Shown piece after piece: positions 51,877 to 62,529 of a stretch of 64,000 nucleotides of DNA. Position 1 is the first letter of the stretch. Every line of letters begins with the position of its first letter. The position numbers were made by a program, and so were the translations under genes. A model generated the notes under the pieces. The model was not told the DNA's origin and ran no database searches. It saw only the letters and a list, made by a program, of their open reading frames with translations. Location: assembly GCA_011620645.1 (NCBI GenBank), contig WOYS01000118.1:1-64000 (forward strand), written 5' to 3'. Source of the DNA: Mycobacterium sp. (GTDB taxonomy: Bacteria; Actinomycetota; Actinomycetes; Mycobacteriales; Mycobacteriaceae).

Positions 51877-52692
51877 ATGGTGACCGTCATGGGTACTACG
51901 ACAACGGCGAACGTCGACGGGTATTGCGGTCCGATCAATCGGCGGCAATTGCTGTGGCTGGCTGGAGGAGCGGGCTTGGCGGTGGCGGCCAGTGCCTGTG
52001 GGCAGCAATCTGACGTGGCAACCGCAACACCGGATACTGCGAGCAGTCAGTCTGTCGACACGGAGCCTGTCGCGCCGCCGATCCCTGCTCCTACGCCCAT
52101 CGCCGCATCTGCTGCGATGCTGTGCCGGGAGTCCTGGGGTGCCCGGCTTCCGCTTCCGGGCGGCGTGCCCCACACCATTACCCGCATGACGATCCACCAC
52201 ACGGCCGCGGTGTTGGGGGACAACATGAATGCTCCAGGCCGACTTCGTCAGCATCAGCGGTTGCACCAGGACGAACGTGGCTGGCCAGACATCGCTTACC
52301 ACGTCGGGGTGGATCGAAACGGCAACATCTACGAACTGCGCGCCCCGGAAGTTGTCGGTGACACCGCTACGGAGTACGACCCAGCGGGCCACTTCCTGGT
52401 CTTGTGCGAGGGCGATTTCGATCAGGAGATCGTGTCGGAGGCGCAGTTGCAAAGTGCGGCAATGGCGTTCGCTTGGGCCGCACAGACATTCACGATTTCG
52501 CCGGCGACGTTGGCCGGTCACCGCGACTTCGCCGCCACAGCATGTCCTGGCGCAGATCTGTATGCGCACGTCACATCCGGGGATCTCAAGCAGCGTATCG
52601 ACACTCTGCTGTCGGCTGGCTCCGTCGACCTTCACCGGGTGTGTGGGCCCGAGGCTGCCGAGATCGTCGCGGCCATTGAAGCCGGGGCGTAG
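51877..52692 (+). CDS. N-acetylmuramoyl-L-alanine amidase (PGRP/Amidase_2) with Tat-like lipoprotein signal
   Basis: The 271-aa protein has a twin-arginine-like signal NRRQLLWLAGGAGLAVAASA followed by Cys, indicating an exported lipoprotein. The PGRP/amidase fold follows: CRESWGAR, ITRMTIHHTAAV (first Zn His), WPDIAYHVGVDRNGNIYELR, and GHRDFAATACPG (second His and Cys ligand). The catalytic zinc site (His, His, Cys) looks complete, so it should cleave the amide between MurNAc and the stem peptide in the periplasm/cell wall. It stands alone on the plus strand between divergent receptor-like genes. It may open peptidoglycan for the island's envelope machinery. Confidence 0.88.
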   Translation: MVTVMGTTTTANVDGYCGPINRRQLLWLAGGAGLAVAASACGQQSDVATATPDTASSQSVDTEPVAPPIPAPTPIAASAAMLCRESWGARLPLPGGVPHTITRMTIHHTAAVLGDNMNAPGRLRQHQRLHQDERGWPDIAYHVGVDRNGNIYELRAPEVVGDTATEYDPAGHFLVLCEGDFDQEIVSEAQLQSAAMAFAWAAQTFTISPATLAGHRDFAATACPGADLYAHVTSGDLKQRIDTLLSAGSVDLHRVCGPEAAEIVAAIEAGA

Positions 52693-52727
52693 GCGCCCGG
52701 CAGTTCGCCGGTGCTGAATGTGATGGA

Positions 52728-53465
52728 TCAGCACGGGAGCATGTAACTCGGGTCAGTCGTGGCGTCGAGCCACTTGCCGTAGGCATCACCGCCGGCGCGG
52801 CGCACTGCCGAACAGATTTCGGCTTGCGAGTGACCCGCGGGCCGATAGACCGCATATATCGGGTTGCCTTGGTCTGTCGCCTGGCGTAGCGACGGACAGC
52901 TGTGATCGGTGCGCAGATACGATGCGCCGGGGAATTCATTGAGGTAGCGCTGGATCTCGCCTTGGTAGTTGCCTGGGGTCACTGCGGACCGGAGGACCAC
53001 GATGCCGGACCCGTCACAGGCGGGCTGGCTGATCGGCACGCTGACGTTGAGGGCCACGCGGGACGCGTCGGGCCGAGGGGCCGCGGCTGGGGCGGGCGGC
53101 CAATGGGGCGCTGGTCGGTTCTCGGATGCGATGTCGTCATCAGGGGGCGCCGGATCGGCGCTTTGACTGTTCGCGCCGGCTTCGCGGGTGTCGCCGGAGT
53201 CGCGTGTGAGGGCGAAGGTGAAGGCTGCTATCGCGATAACGGCCACGACCGCTGCTGCGAGGATGGCCAGAAGCCGTGTGTTCTGTACCTGCGGTCGCCG
53301 CGGCGTGGTGAACGCAGGAGGGGGCATGCCGACTCCTGCCGGCTGAGTAGCCGACGAGGCGGGAGTGCTGCCGATCGCGGGGTAACTGGATTGCGGCGGC
53401 GCTCCGCCGGAACCCTGGGCACCGCTTTGTGGAAGTGGGAACATCGGTTGCTGTTGATCGGTCAA
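52728..53465 (-). CDS. Single-pass membrane protein with MTDxxQPMFPL/YPxIG cytoplasmic motifs (C)
   Basis: The 245-aa protein starts at TTG 53465 (MTDQQQPMFPLPQSG), preceded by an AAAAGG site. SSYPAIGSTP follows, then a Pro-rich stretch and one membrane helix (LLAILAAAVVAVIAIAAFTF, about residues 64-84). The extracytoplasmic domain (PISQPACDGSGIVVLRSAV, EIQRYLNEFPGASYLRTDHS, SQAEICSAVRRAGGDAYGKW) has paired Cys residues and resembles the ectodomain attached to some mycobacterial Ser/Thr kinases. Motif order matches proteins A and B exactly. It converges with the amidase gene and marks the right edge of the island. Confidence 0.8.
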   Translation of the reverse strand: MTDQQQPMFPLPQSGAQGSGGAPPQSSYPAIGSTPASSATQPAGVGMPPPAFTTPRRPQVQNTRLLAILAAAVVAVIAIAAFTFALTRDSGDTREAGANSQSADPAPPDDDIASENRPAPHWPPAPAAAPRPDASRVALNVSVPISQPACDGSGIVVLRSAVTPGNYQGEIQRYLNEFPGASYLRTDHSCPSLRQATDQGNPIYAVYRPAGHSQAEICSAVRRAGGDAYGKWLDATTDPSYMLPC

Positions 53466-54079
53466 CGCGCACCTTTTCGGCAATTGCTTGATACGTCGAG
53501 TGCATTCCTATCAGCGAGTTGGGCTGTATGTGAGGTGCAACTTCAGTCGACGGTCGAACGGCGTACAGAGCCTGTCATCTATACGTCTGAATTGGGTGCC
53601 GTGGATCGTTGATCGGCCGGCGCGTGCTGAGGCTCGTCGGCTAGTGGGTGGTTCCGAGCGGGACGGGTAGGTTGCGGATGCGTGAATGGTGCCGACGGCC
53701 GTGTTGCGAGTGGGGCCTGGCTGGGCTGTCGAACCTGCGCTCGGACATAGAGTTGCGCGACCGGGTCGAAGCGCGTGAGAAGCTGCCTGGGCCTGGCTTT
53801 GGAATGGAAGCGCAGGTCAGCGGGTTTTGTCGCACCATCGGACCCTGGTATCGTAGGAACTCGTGCCTGGCCGGAAACGGCGCTTGCGGTGACGCAAAGC
53901 GCGGGTCGGGCCAATTCGTGTGCTCCGGATGCCTCGACAAGTTCGATGCCGGGCGCGCGCGACACGCCCGGTCGCGGGGGAAGCGATCAGGCGAAAACTG
54001 CAGTACAGAGACGTAAAAGTTCGACCTGAAGTAGCACTGAGCCACCAGAAGTAGAAGTAGCAACACAGAAAGCCGGTAC
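53466..54079. other. Long upstream region of the rpsL operon
   Basis: About 600 bases separate island protein C (divergent) from rpsL. Open frames exist on both strands but are Arg/Pro-rich and unlike any family, so I call no gene. The half nearest rpsL is AT-richer (54000-54079) and ends in the untranslated leader. A candidate promoter is listed separately. Confidence 0.5.
53827..53854 (+). promoter_or_regulatory. Candidate sigma-A-type promoter for the rpsL operon
   Basis: TTGTCG at 53827-53832 and TATCGT at 53849-53854 with a 16-bp spacer lie about 225 bp before the rpsL ATG. They fit the loose mycobacterial consensus and the known long leader of str operons. Other positions cannot be excluded. 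Confidence 0.4.
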
Positions 54080-54454
54080 ATGCCAACCATCAACCAGCTG
54101 GTCCGCAAGGGTCGCCGCGACAAGGTCGCCAAGGTGAAGACCGCGGCCCTCAAGGGCAGCCCGCAGCGCCGCGGTGTGTGCACTCGCGTGTACACCACCA
54201 CCCCGAAGAAGCCGAACTCGGCGCTTCGGAAGGTCGCCCGCGTGAAGCTGACGACCGGGGTTGAGGTCACCGCCTACATCCCGGGCGAAGGCCACAACCT
54301 GCAGGAGCACTCGATGGTGCTGGTGCGCGGCGGTCGTGTGAAGGACCTCCCGGGTGTGCGCTACAAGATCATCCGCGGCTCGCTGGACACCCAGGGTGTC
54401 AAGAACCGCAAGCAAGCACGCAGCCGTTACGGCGCCAAGAAGGAGAAGAGCTAA
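54080..54454 (+). CDS. rpsL: 30S ribosomal protein S12
   Basis: The 124-aa protein is a complete S12: [20 protein letters not shown] at the start, the universally conserved [19 protein letters not shown], and [16 protein letters not shown]. Lys43 and Lys88, the sites where substitutions give streptomycin resistance, are both wild type. It stabilises the decoding centre. The stop shares one base with the rpsG start (TAATG), coupling the two genes. Confidence 0.98.
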   Translation: MPTINQLVRKGRRDKVAKVKTAALKGSPQRRGVCTRVYTTTPKKPNSALRKVARVKLTTGVEVTAYIPGEGHNLQEHSMVLVRGGRVKDLPGVRYKIIRGSLDTQGVKNRKQARSRYGAKKEKS

Positions 54455-54924
54455 TGCCGCGCAAGGGCCCCGCGCCGAAGCGTCCGTTGGTCAACGACCC
54501 GGTGTACGGGTCGCAGCTGGTCACCCAGCTGGTCAACAAGGTGCTGTTGGACGGCAAGAAGTCGCTCGCCGAGCGCATCGTCTACGGCGCTCTTGAGCAG
54601 GCCCGCGACAAGACCGGCACCGATCCCGTCGTCACCCTCAAGCGCGCGTTGGACAACGTCAAGCCCGCCCTCGAGGTGCGCAGCCGCCGCGTCGGTGGCG
54701 CCACCTACCAGGTGCCCGTCGAGGTCCGCCCGGAACGCTCCACGACGCTGGCCCTGCGCTGGCTGGTCAGCTTCTCCAAGGCGCGTCGCGAGAAGACCAT
54801 GATCGAGCGGCTCGCCAACGAGATCCTCGACGCCAGCAATGGCCTCGGCGCCGCAGTCAAGCGTCGCGAAGACACACACAAGATGGCCGAAGCAAACCGG
54901 GCCTTCGCGCATTACCGCTGGTGA
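54454..54924 (+). CDS. rpsG: 30S ribosomal protein S7
   Basis: The 156-aa S7 begins [20 protein letters not shown]. It has the family signature [20 protein letters not shown] and the rRNA/mRNA exit-channel region [20 protein letters not shown], and ends [10 protein letters not shown]. It nucleates assembly of the 30S head. It is coupled to rpsL by a one-base overlap and separated from fusA by 105 bp. Confidence 0.98.
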   Translation: MPRKGPAPKRPLVNDPVYGSQLVTQLVNKVLLDGKKSLAERIVYGALEQARDKTGTDPVVTLKRALDNVKPALEVRSRRVGGATYQVPVEVRPERSTTLALRWLVSFSKARREKTMIERLANEILDASNGLGAAVKRREDTHKMAEANRAFAHYRW

Positions 54925-55029
54925 TAATCGTGATCGCGCCGGAGCCGCTGCGGCGGCGACAGTGATCCGGCTGCCGTTCGGGATTGACGACAACAGCAAT
55001 CAAGCAAGCGAAAGATTGGGAATCTAGCC

Positions 55030-57128
<2,099 letters not shown>

Positions 57129-57132
<4 letters not shown>

Positions 57133-57212
57133 GCATCGAGGCGCGCCAGCGCCGAGGAGCGGAGCTGATCCGGAGGCGAGCAATCGACGCGGCGAAGGCG
57201 ACCGGACAGTAG
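57129..57212 (+). CDS. Tiny MIRU-like ORF coupled to the fusA stop
   Basis: A GTG at 57129-57131 overlaps the fusA TGA by the 4-bp GTGA arrangement and opens a 27-codon frame. It reads [20 protein letters not shown] then AAKATGQ, stop at 57210-57212. Its last codons repeat the end of fusA (GCGAAGGCGAC-x-GG-x-CAG). Mycobacterial interspersed repetitive units are known to insert at such DTGA stop/start sites and to carry small coupled ORFs; this element fits that description in position and size. Whether a peptide is made is unknown. Confidence 0.35.
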
Positions 57213-57297
57213 TCCGGTACTTTGCAGACCACACAACTGAACACATCAACACACCTGCTTTACGTAAAAGCACCAACAAGTCCAGGAGGACACCACA

Positions 57298-58488
57298 GTG
57301 GCGAAGGCGAAGTTCGAGCGGACGAAGCCGCACGTCAACATCGGGACCATCGGTCACGTTGACCACGGCAAGACCACGCTGACCGCAGCAATCACCAAGG
57401 TTCTGCATGACAAGTACCCGACGTTGAACGAGTCGCGCGCATTCGACCAGATCGACAATGCGCCCGAGGAGCGTCAGCGCGGTATCACGATCAACATCTC
57501 CCACGTGGAGTACCAGACCGAGAAGCGTCACTACGCGCACGTCGACGCCCCCGGTCACGCTGACTACATCAAGAACATGATCACCGGTGCCGCCCAGATG
57601 GACGGCGCAATCCTGGTGGTCGCCGCCACTGACGGTCCCATGCCGCAGACCCGCGAGCACGTACTGCTCGCTCGCCAGGTCGGCGTGCCCTACATCCTGG
57701 TCGCGCTGAACAAGTCGGACATGGTCGATGACGAAGAACTGCTGGAGCTCGTCGAGCTCGAGGTCCGCGAACTGCTGGCCGCGCAGGACTTCGACGAGGA
57801 CGCCCCCGTCGTTCAGGTCTCGGCACTCAAGGCCCTCGAAGGCGACGCCAAGTGGGTCGAGTCCGTCGAGAAGCTCATGGACGCCGTCGACGAGTCCATC
57901 CCGGACCCGATTCGCGAGACCGACAAGCCGTTCCTGATGCCCGTTGAGGACGTCTTCACCATCACCGGTCGTGGCACCGTGGTGACCGGCCGCATCGAGC
58001 GTGGTGTGGTCAACGTCAACGAGGACGTCGAGATCGTCGGCATCAAGCCGACCGTCACCAAGACCACGGTCACCGGTGTCGAGATGTTCCGCAAGCTGCT
58101 GGATCAGGGTCAGGCCGGCGACAACGTCGGTCTGCTGGTTCGTGGCATCAAGCGCGAGGACGTCGAGCGCGGCCAGGTCGTCGTCAAGCCCGGCACCACC
58201 ACCCCGCACACCGAGTTCGAGGGCAGCGTCTACATCCTGTCCAAGGACGAGGGTGGCCGCCACACGCCGTTCTTCAACAACTACCGCCCGCAGTTCTACT
58301 TCCGTACCACGGACGTGACCGGCGTGGTGACCCTGCCCGAGGGCACCGAGATGGTGATGCCCGGTGACAACACCGACATCTCCGTCAAGCTGATCCAGCC
58401 CGTCGCCATGGACGAGGGTCTGCGGTTCGCCATCCGTGAGGGTGGACGTACCGTCGGCGCCGGCCGGGTGACCAAGGTCGTCAAGTAA
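57298..58488 (+). CDS. tuf: Elongation factor Tu
   Basis: The 396-aa EF-Tu starts at GTG 57298 after a strong AGGAGG site. It has G1 [18 protein letters not shown], the effector region [15 protein letters not shown]3 [10 protein letters not shown]4 NKSD and G5 SALK, then domains II and III ([27 protein letters not shown]-like C-terminal barrel). It delivers aminoacyl-tRNA to the ribosome. The leader contains a small TGCTTTACGTAAAAGCA hairpin near 57259. A strong terminator follows. Confidence 0.98.
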   Translation: MAKAKFERTKPHVNIGTIGHVDHGKTTLTAAITKVLHDKYPTLNESRAFDQIDNAPEERQRGITINISHVEYQTEKRHYAHVDAPGHADYIKNMITGAAQMDGAILVVAATDGPMPQTREHVLLARQVGVPYILVALNKSDMVDDEELLELVELEVRELLAAQDFDEDAPVVQVSALKALEGDAKWVESVEKLMDAVDESIPDPIRETDKPFLMPVEDVFTITGRGTVVTGRIERGVVNVNEDVEIVGIKPTVTKTTVTGVEMFRKLLDQGQAGDNVGLLVRGIKREDVERGQVVVKPGTTTPHTEFEGSVYILSKDEGGRHTPFFNNYRPQFYFRTTDVTGVVTLPEGTEMVMPGDNTDISVKLIQPVAMDEGLRFAIREGGRTVGAGRVTKVVK

Positions 58489-58502
58489 GTACGTAGTACA
58501 AG

Positions 58503-58542
58503 AGCGGCGCTCACCCGAAAGGGTGGGCGCCGCTTTGCGTTT
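58503..58542 (+). terminator. Terminator of the str operon after tuf
   Basis: A long stem with arms AGCGGCGCTCACCC (58503-58516) and GGGTGGGCGCCGCT (58521-58534), closed by a GAAA tetraloop and followed by TTGCGTTT, lies 14 bases after the tuf stop. It is among the clearest terminators in the window. Confidence 0.92.
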
Positions 58543-58732
58543 GGGCTATGCCGAGATGCGCGAAATGGTCGTTGCCCAGCGCCGGGAGCAACTATTTCGC
58601 GTGATTCGGTGCGAGCACGCCCGACCAGGAGTGTCGCTTTCGCCCGGCGACTGGCCGAGCTATCTGCGGTAGCTGGTGGTCCCGCGGGTCTTTCCACTAT
58701 CCCGAGATTGGCGAGGTGGTTGCTGCGACGAT

Positions 58733-60961
58733 CTACCTCGCGACCATTGCGTCGGAATCGGGGTGGGCCGCCGAGCACTGCATGGTCAGCCAGGCGATGT
58801 CGTCGGCGATGGTGAGCTTCAGATCGCCGGAGACCACCAGCGGGCAGTGGGTGAACTTGCCCGGGTCGCTCAGGTCCGGGCAGACGATGCTGGCATTCAG
58901 CCCGTGCGCATCGGTGATGAGCGCGATGCGGGCCCAGGTGGTCGATTCCCTCAGACCGCATGCCAGCACCTCCACGACCCGGTCGATGGTCGCCGCATCC
59001 AGTGGCGGCACGCCACCCTCGATATGCACCGAGACATCGATGTGCCGTTCCTCGGCAGCATCGATTGCGGGCCGAAGTTGCTGCAGGAGTGGATGATCGA
59101 AGCTCGCCGACTGGTCGAACAGCACCCGCATGCGTTGGCATTCGACCCGCGCCCGTCGGCGGAACGACTCGTCGATGGGTTGGGTCGACGCCAGCCCTTC
59201 GAGGAGCGGAACGACATTGGCGATCAGTTGCGCGTAGCGGCGATTGTATTCTTCGGCCAGTGCTTGCGAAACACGTTCTCTCGCCAGCAGTTCGACGCGC
59301 TGCACAGTCTCGACATGGGCGGCGGTGGCGGCATCGGCGAGCAGTGCGTAGATGAGCAGGACACACAGCTGGACGGTCAGGATGCTCGCCGTGCCCAGGC
59401 CGATATCGACCAAGGTGCGCGCCGTCGGGTTTCGCAACAACCCCACCAGGGCCGGCACGAACCAGTAGAGCACCAGGAAGCCGGCGGCCCGGGTGGTGGA
59501 TAGTTTCAGCAGCAGCGGCAGCAGACACCAGCCGGTCGCTCCCTGCGCCCAATGAATCTGACCGCCGACCATATCGGCCGGTATCGACACCGTCTGGGCC
59601 AGTGCCACCGCCATCAGCACCACCATCCCGACCGCGCTCGGCGGCGTCCATCGGTTGGTCAACGCGGGCATGACGCTCACCGTGCACGCGATGGCGCCGA
59701 GGGCCAGCCAGATCTGCACCGACCCGTCGCCTGCCGAGAAGGGTGCCGTCGCAAGCACATTCAGCACCGCGTAGGTCGTCATCACGAAGACGAAGCGGGT
59801 GCGCGTACGGGCGATCAGGCGATCCGGATCGGGCGGTGCCGCCGGTGCGGTGTCCGTCCAGCTGAGTTCGACCGTGGTGCCGGCGCCGGGCCGCGATGTG
59901 ATTGTGGCGCGGCCGCCCAATTGCGCCATACGCCCCTGCACGGAGGCCGAGAGCCCGAAGCCGAGCGACGGTTGGCGCGGGTCGAACCCCACCCCGTCAT
60001 CGGTGATGGTCACCCGGTTATCGGTCACGTCCACGATGACGAGGTCCGCCTGCGCGTGCCGGTCCACGTTGGTCAGTGCCTCGCGGGTGGCCGCGATCAC
60101 CGCGGCGCCGACGTCACCGTCGACCCGGATCTCGGACCGGCCGATGACGCGCACCTCGGTCGCGAGGTGAGAGCCGAGTTCCCGGAGCGCTGCGACGAGT
60201 TCGGTTGGTCCGCTGTGTATCTCCAGCGGCCGGCGATTGAGCACGCCGAGATCACGCTGGGCCTGCCCTGCCAACCGGGCGGCAGGGATGTTGTCGCCCT
60301 GACCGGCCAGCATCAGGGTCGACGCGACGGTGTCGTGCAGCAGTCGGGTCTGTTCGCGGTCATACTCGCGCACAGCTGAATTGACCGTCTCGGTGACCTC
60401 CGCGGCCTCGCGGGCCTGCCGCGCGCTGTCCACCGCGCCTGCCACCCGCAGGACGACGAACCGCATGACGTACGACGCCGTCCATTGCAGCGCAAAGTAG
60501 TAGAGGTTGAAGACCTCGGGAACGTGGGACCATCCGATGACCGATGCCGAACCGTATGCGTAGGCGGTGGCGATGGTGAGCGTCATCGGCAGCGAAACCC
60601 GCGCCGGAAGCGAGACGGCGAAGGCCACCACAGCGGTGCCGGCAACGGCGATCGGGGCGCAGTTGGCGCGGTGGAAGTCTGGGCCCGACACCAGCAGTGG
60701 CACTGCGAGACACACGATCACCGTGGCGATGAAATCCACACCGAGCAGAACCGCGGATGGCGACCTGGTGAGCAGTCGGTACGCCGACCACAGACCGATC
60801 ACCGCGAGCAGCAATCTGCCCGCCGGTGGGGCGATATCGGCGGGGCCGACCGCCATCGTCAGCGCGACAAGGACGTTCGCGGTGTGCCGCATCAGGAGCG
60901 TCGCGGCACCGGAACGGTCGATGATGTGTCGGCGGGCCGTGTCCGCAGCGGTGTTGGTCAC
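58733..60961 (-). CDS. Membrane histidine kinase with two catalytic-type halves
   Basis: The 742-aa protein (GTG 60961, 4-bp overlap with the response regulator stop) has about six membrane helices (residues about 25-170), then a HisKA_3-like dimerisation helix with LLHDTVAS (His about 209). The HATPase domain follows (AATREALTNVDRHAQADL as N-box, TITDDGVGFDP as G1). The frame continues with a second set of membrane helices and a second, degenerate kinase-like region (RRRARVECQRMRVLFDQS, AATIDRVVEVLACGLRE) without an obvious phospho-acceptor His or ATP-binding glycines. The next kinase upstream has the same plan. It should phosphorylate the NarL-type regulator encoded just before it. The signal is unknown. 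Confidence 0.85.
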   Translation of the reverse strand: MTNTAADTARRHIIDRSGAATLLMRHTANVLVALTMAVGPADIAPPAGRLLLAVIGLWSAYRLLTRSPSAVLLGVDFIATVIVCLAVPLLVSGPDFHRANCAPIAVAGTAVVAFAVSLPARVSLPMTLTIATAYAYGSASVIGWSHVPEVFNLYYFALQWTASYVMRFVVLRVAGAVDSARQAREAAEVTETVNSAVREYDREQTRLLHDTVASTLMLAGQGDNIPAARLAGQAQRDLGVLNRRPLEIHSGPTELVAALRELGSHLATEVRVIGRSEIRVDGDVGAAVIAATREALTNVDRHAQADLVIVDVTDNRVTITDDGVGFDPRQPSLGFGLSASVQGRMAQLGGRATITSRPGAGTTVELSWTDTAPAAPPDPDRLIARTRTRFVFVMTTYAVLNVLATAPFSAGDGSVQIWLALGAIACTVSVMPALTNRWTPPSAVGMVVLMAVALAQTVSIPADMVGGQIHWAQGATGWCLLPLLLKLSTTRAAGFLVLYWFVPALVGLLRNPTARTLVDIGLGTASILTVQLCVLLIYALLADAATAAHVETVQRVELLARERVSQALAEEYNRRYAQLIANVVPLLEGLASTQPIDESFRRRARVECQRMRVLFDQSASFDHPLLQQLRPAIDAAEERHIDVSVHIEGGVPPLDAATIDRVVEVLACGLRESTTWARIALITDAHGLNASIVCPDLSDPGKFTHCPLVVSGDLKLTIADDIAWLTMQCSAAHPDSDAMVAR

Positions 60962-61623
60962 AAATCGTCGACGTTGATCATGCCGTCCTGGATGGCCCTG
61001 GCCACCAGGGCGGCTTTGGTCGGCGCGGGCCGGCCCGCCGCGGCGTACTTGACCCGGATACGTTGCAGGTGGGTGCGCACCGTTGCGGGGGAGATGTAGA
61101 GGCGGCTGCCGACGAGTTCCTTGCTCTCCGTTTGGAACCAGGCGACCAACACCTCCCTTTCGCGGGTGGCCAACGCGGGGCGACCCTCGGTCTCGTCGCT
61201 GTGCAGAGCCCCGGCCATGCGCGGTCCGATGTAGGGGGTGTCGGTGCCTGCCGACTGCAGCGCCTCGATCAGGTGCCGTTTGCCCTCGGACTTCACCAGA
61301 TAGGTGACGGCACCGAAATCGAGGCACTGTAGGATGACCTCGTTGCGCTCGAGGTGTGAGTAGACCACGACACGGTGTCCGGCCTGCGAGATGCGTCCGA
61401 TGGCCGCGAAATCGGGTTGGCGGCTGGTGAGTTCCAGGTCGACCACGACGACCTGCACACGTTCGGACGGATGTGGGTGCGCAGCCAGAAACGATTCGGA
61501 GTCGAAATAGCAGTCGGCCACCGCGATCGGCGGATCGGCGGCGGCGCACCAGGAACGCACGCCGCTGTGGATGACGCCGTGGTCGTCGACGACGGCGATC
61601 GACAGGTCAGAGCATGGAAGCAA
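60958..61623 (-). CDS. NarL/FixJ-family response regulator
   Basis: The roughly 221-aa protein has a receiver domain (LSIAVVDDHGVIHSGVRSW with the acidic pair; phospho-acceptor Asp in VQVVVVDLELT; Lys in TYLVKSEGK). The C-terminal LuxR-type helix-turn-helix reads REREVLVAWFQTESKELVGS and LYISPATVRTHLQRIRVKYA. I prefer the TTG at 61623 after GGGGAGAG; the frame is open to 61668. It is followed with a 4-bp overlap by its kinase. It is clearly a paralogue of the adjacent regulator at 61702-62403. Confidence 0.88.
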   Translation of the reverse strand: MLPCSDLSIAVVDDHGVIHSGVRSWCAAADPPIAVADCYFDSESFLAAHPHPSERVQVVVVDLELTSRQPDFAAIGRISQAGHRVVVYSHLERNEVILQCLDFGAVTYLVKSEGKRHLIEALQSAGTDTPYIGPRMAGALHSDETEGRPALATREREVLVAWFQTESKELVGSRLYISPATVRTHLQRIRVKYAAAGRPAPTKAALVARAIQDGMINVDDL

Positions 61624-61701
61624 CGCTGTATCTCTCCCCAGGTGGCAGCAACGCGGCGAGATCAACACCTACCACAATCGGCGTACCCGCGTACGGCTTG
61701 A

Positions 61702-62403
61702 CTACAGGTCGTCGATGCTGAGGATGCCGTCCTGCACCGCACGGGCGATCAGTGCCGCCTTGGTGGGCGCGGGCCGGCCGACGGCCGCGTATTTCGCGCG
61801 GGCGCGTTGCAGGTGGGTGCGTACCGTCGACGGCTCGATGAACAGGCGTTTGGCGACGAACTCCTTGTTCTCGGTTTGGAACCAGGCGATCAGCACCTCG
61901 CGCTCGCGGGTGCTCAAACCCGGCCTGCCCACCGTCCGGTCATTGAACAGCGCCTTGGCCATCCGTGGCCCGACATAGGGGGTGTTGGCATGCGCGGCGT
62001 ACACGGCGTCGAACAGGTGCTGCTTGTCCTCACTCTTGGCCAGGAACGTGGTGGCGCCGGCGTCCAGGCTGGACAGGATCACCTCGTCGGTGACCATGTG
62101 TGAATACACGATGACCCGGTGCCCGGCCGCGCAGACCTCGCGCAGAGTGTCGAACTCGGACTGGAAACGTTCATACTGCAGATCGAACATCACCACGTCG
62201 ATGTCTTCGCCGCCCTTGGGATGGTCGGCCAGGAAGCTGCTCGGATTCGGGTAGTCGGCCACCAGATCGATCGGCGGGCTGCGGTCGGCAAACCAGGCGC
62301 GAATACCGGCGTGGATGACATCATGATCGTCGATCAGGGCAACCCTGATGGCTTCCGACGCGTGGTCCGGCTCGCGATTCACGGCGCTAATCACGCGTTT
62401 CAC
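61702..62403 (-). CDS. NarL/FixJ-family response regulator (paralogue)
   Basis: The 233-aa regulator has a receiver domain (IRVALIDDHDVIHAGIRAWF; Asp in IDVVMFDLQYE; Lys in TTFLAKSEDK) and a LuxR-type DNA-binding domain (STREREVLIAWFQTENKEFV, LFIEPSTVRTHLQRARAKYA). The two regulators share most of their HTH (TVRTHLQR, GRPAPTKAAL, both ending in DDL), pointing to a duplication of the whole kinase-regulator pair. A kinase gene lies 126 bp upstream. Confidence 0.9.
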   Translation of the reverse strand: MKRVISAVNREPDHASEAIRVALIDDHDVIHAGIRAWFADRSPPIDLVADYPNPSSFLADHPKGGEDIDVVMFDLQYERFQSEFDTLREVCAAGHRVIVYSHMVTDEVILSSLDAGATTFLAKSEDKQHLFDAVYAAHANTPYVGPRMAKALFNDRTVGRPGLSTREREVLIAWFQTENKEFVAKRLFIEPSTVRTHLQRARAKYAAVGRPAPTKAALIARAVQDGILSIDDL

Positions 62404-62529
62404 CCGATGTCGACGGGATCGTCGGCCGACCCCCAGCGCATTCCAGTAGCACGAAATCTACCCCCCAGCAAACCCGCCGTGAACCCCGATTTCACGTCAT
62501 GCCCAACGAAATTGTCGTAAGGGAAGATT

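Noticed and set aside
53579..54270. Minus-strand frames upstream of and across rpsL
   Set aside because: They overlap rpsL antisense or lie in its leader, with Pro/Arg-rich, family-free translations and no convincing ribosome site.
60961..61549. N-terminal extension of the kinase up to 61549
   Set aside because: The extra 196 codons lie antisense in frame to nothing and overlap the response regulator gene almost completely. The GTG at 60961 with a GTGA overlap is the sensible start.
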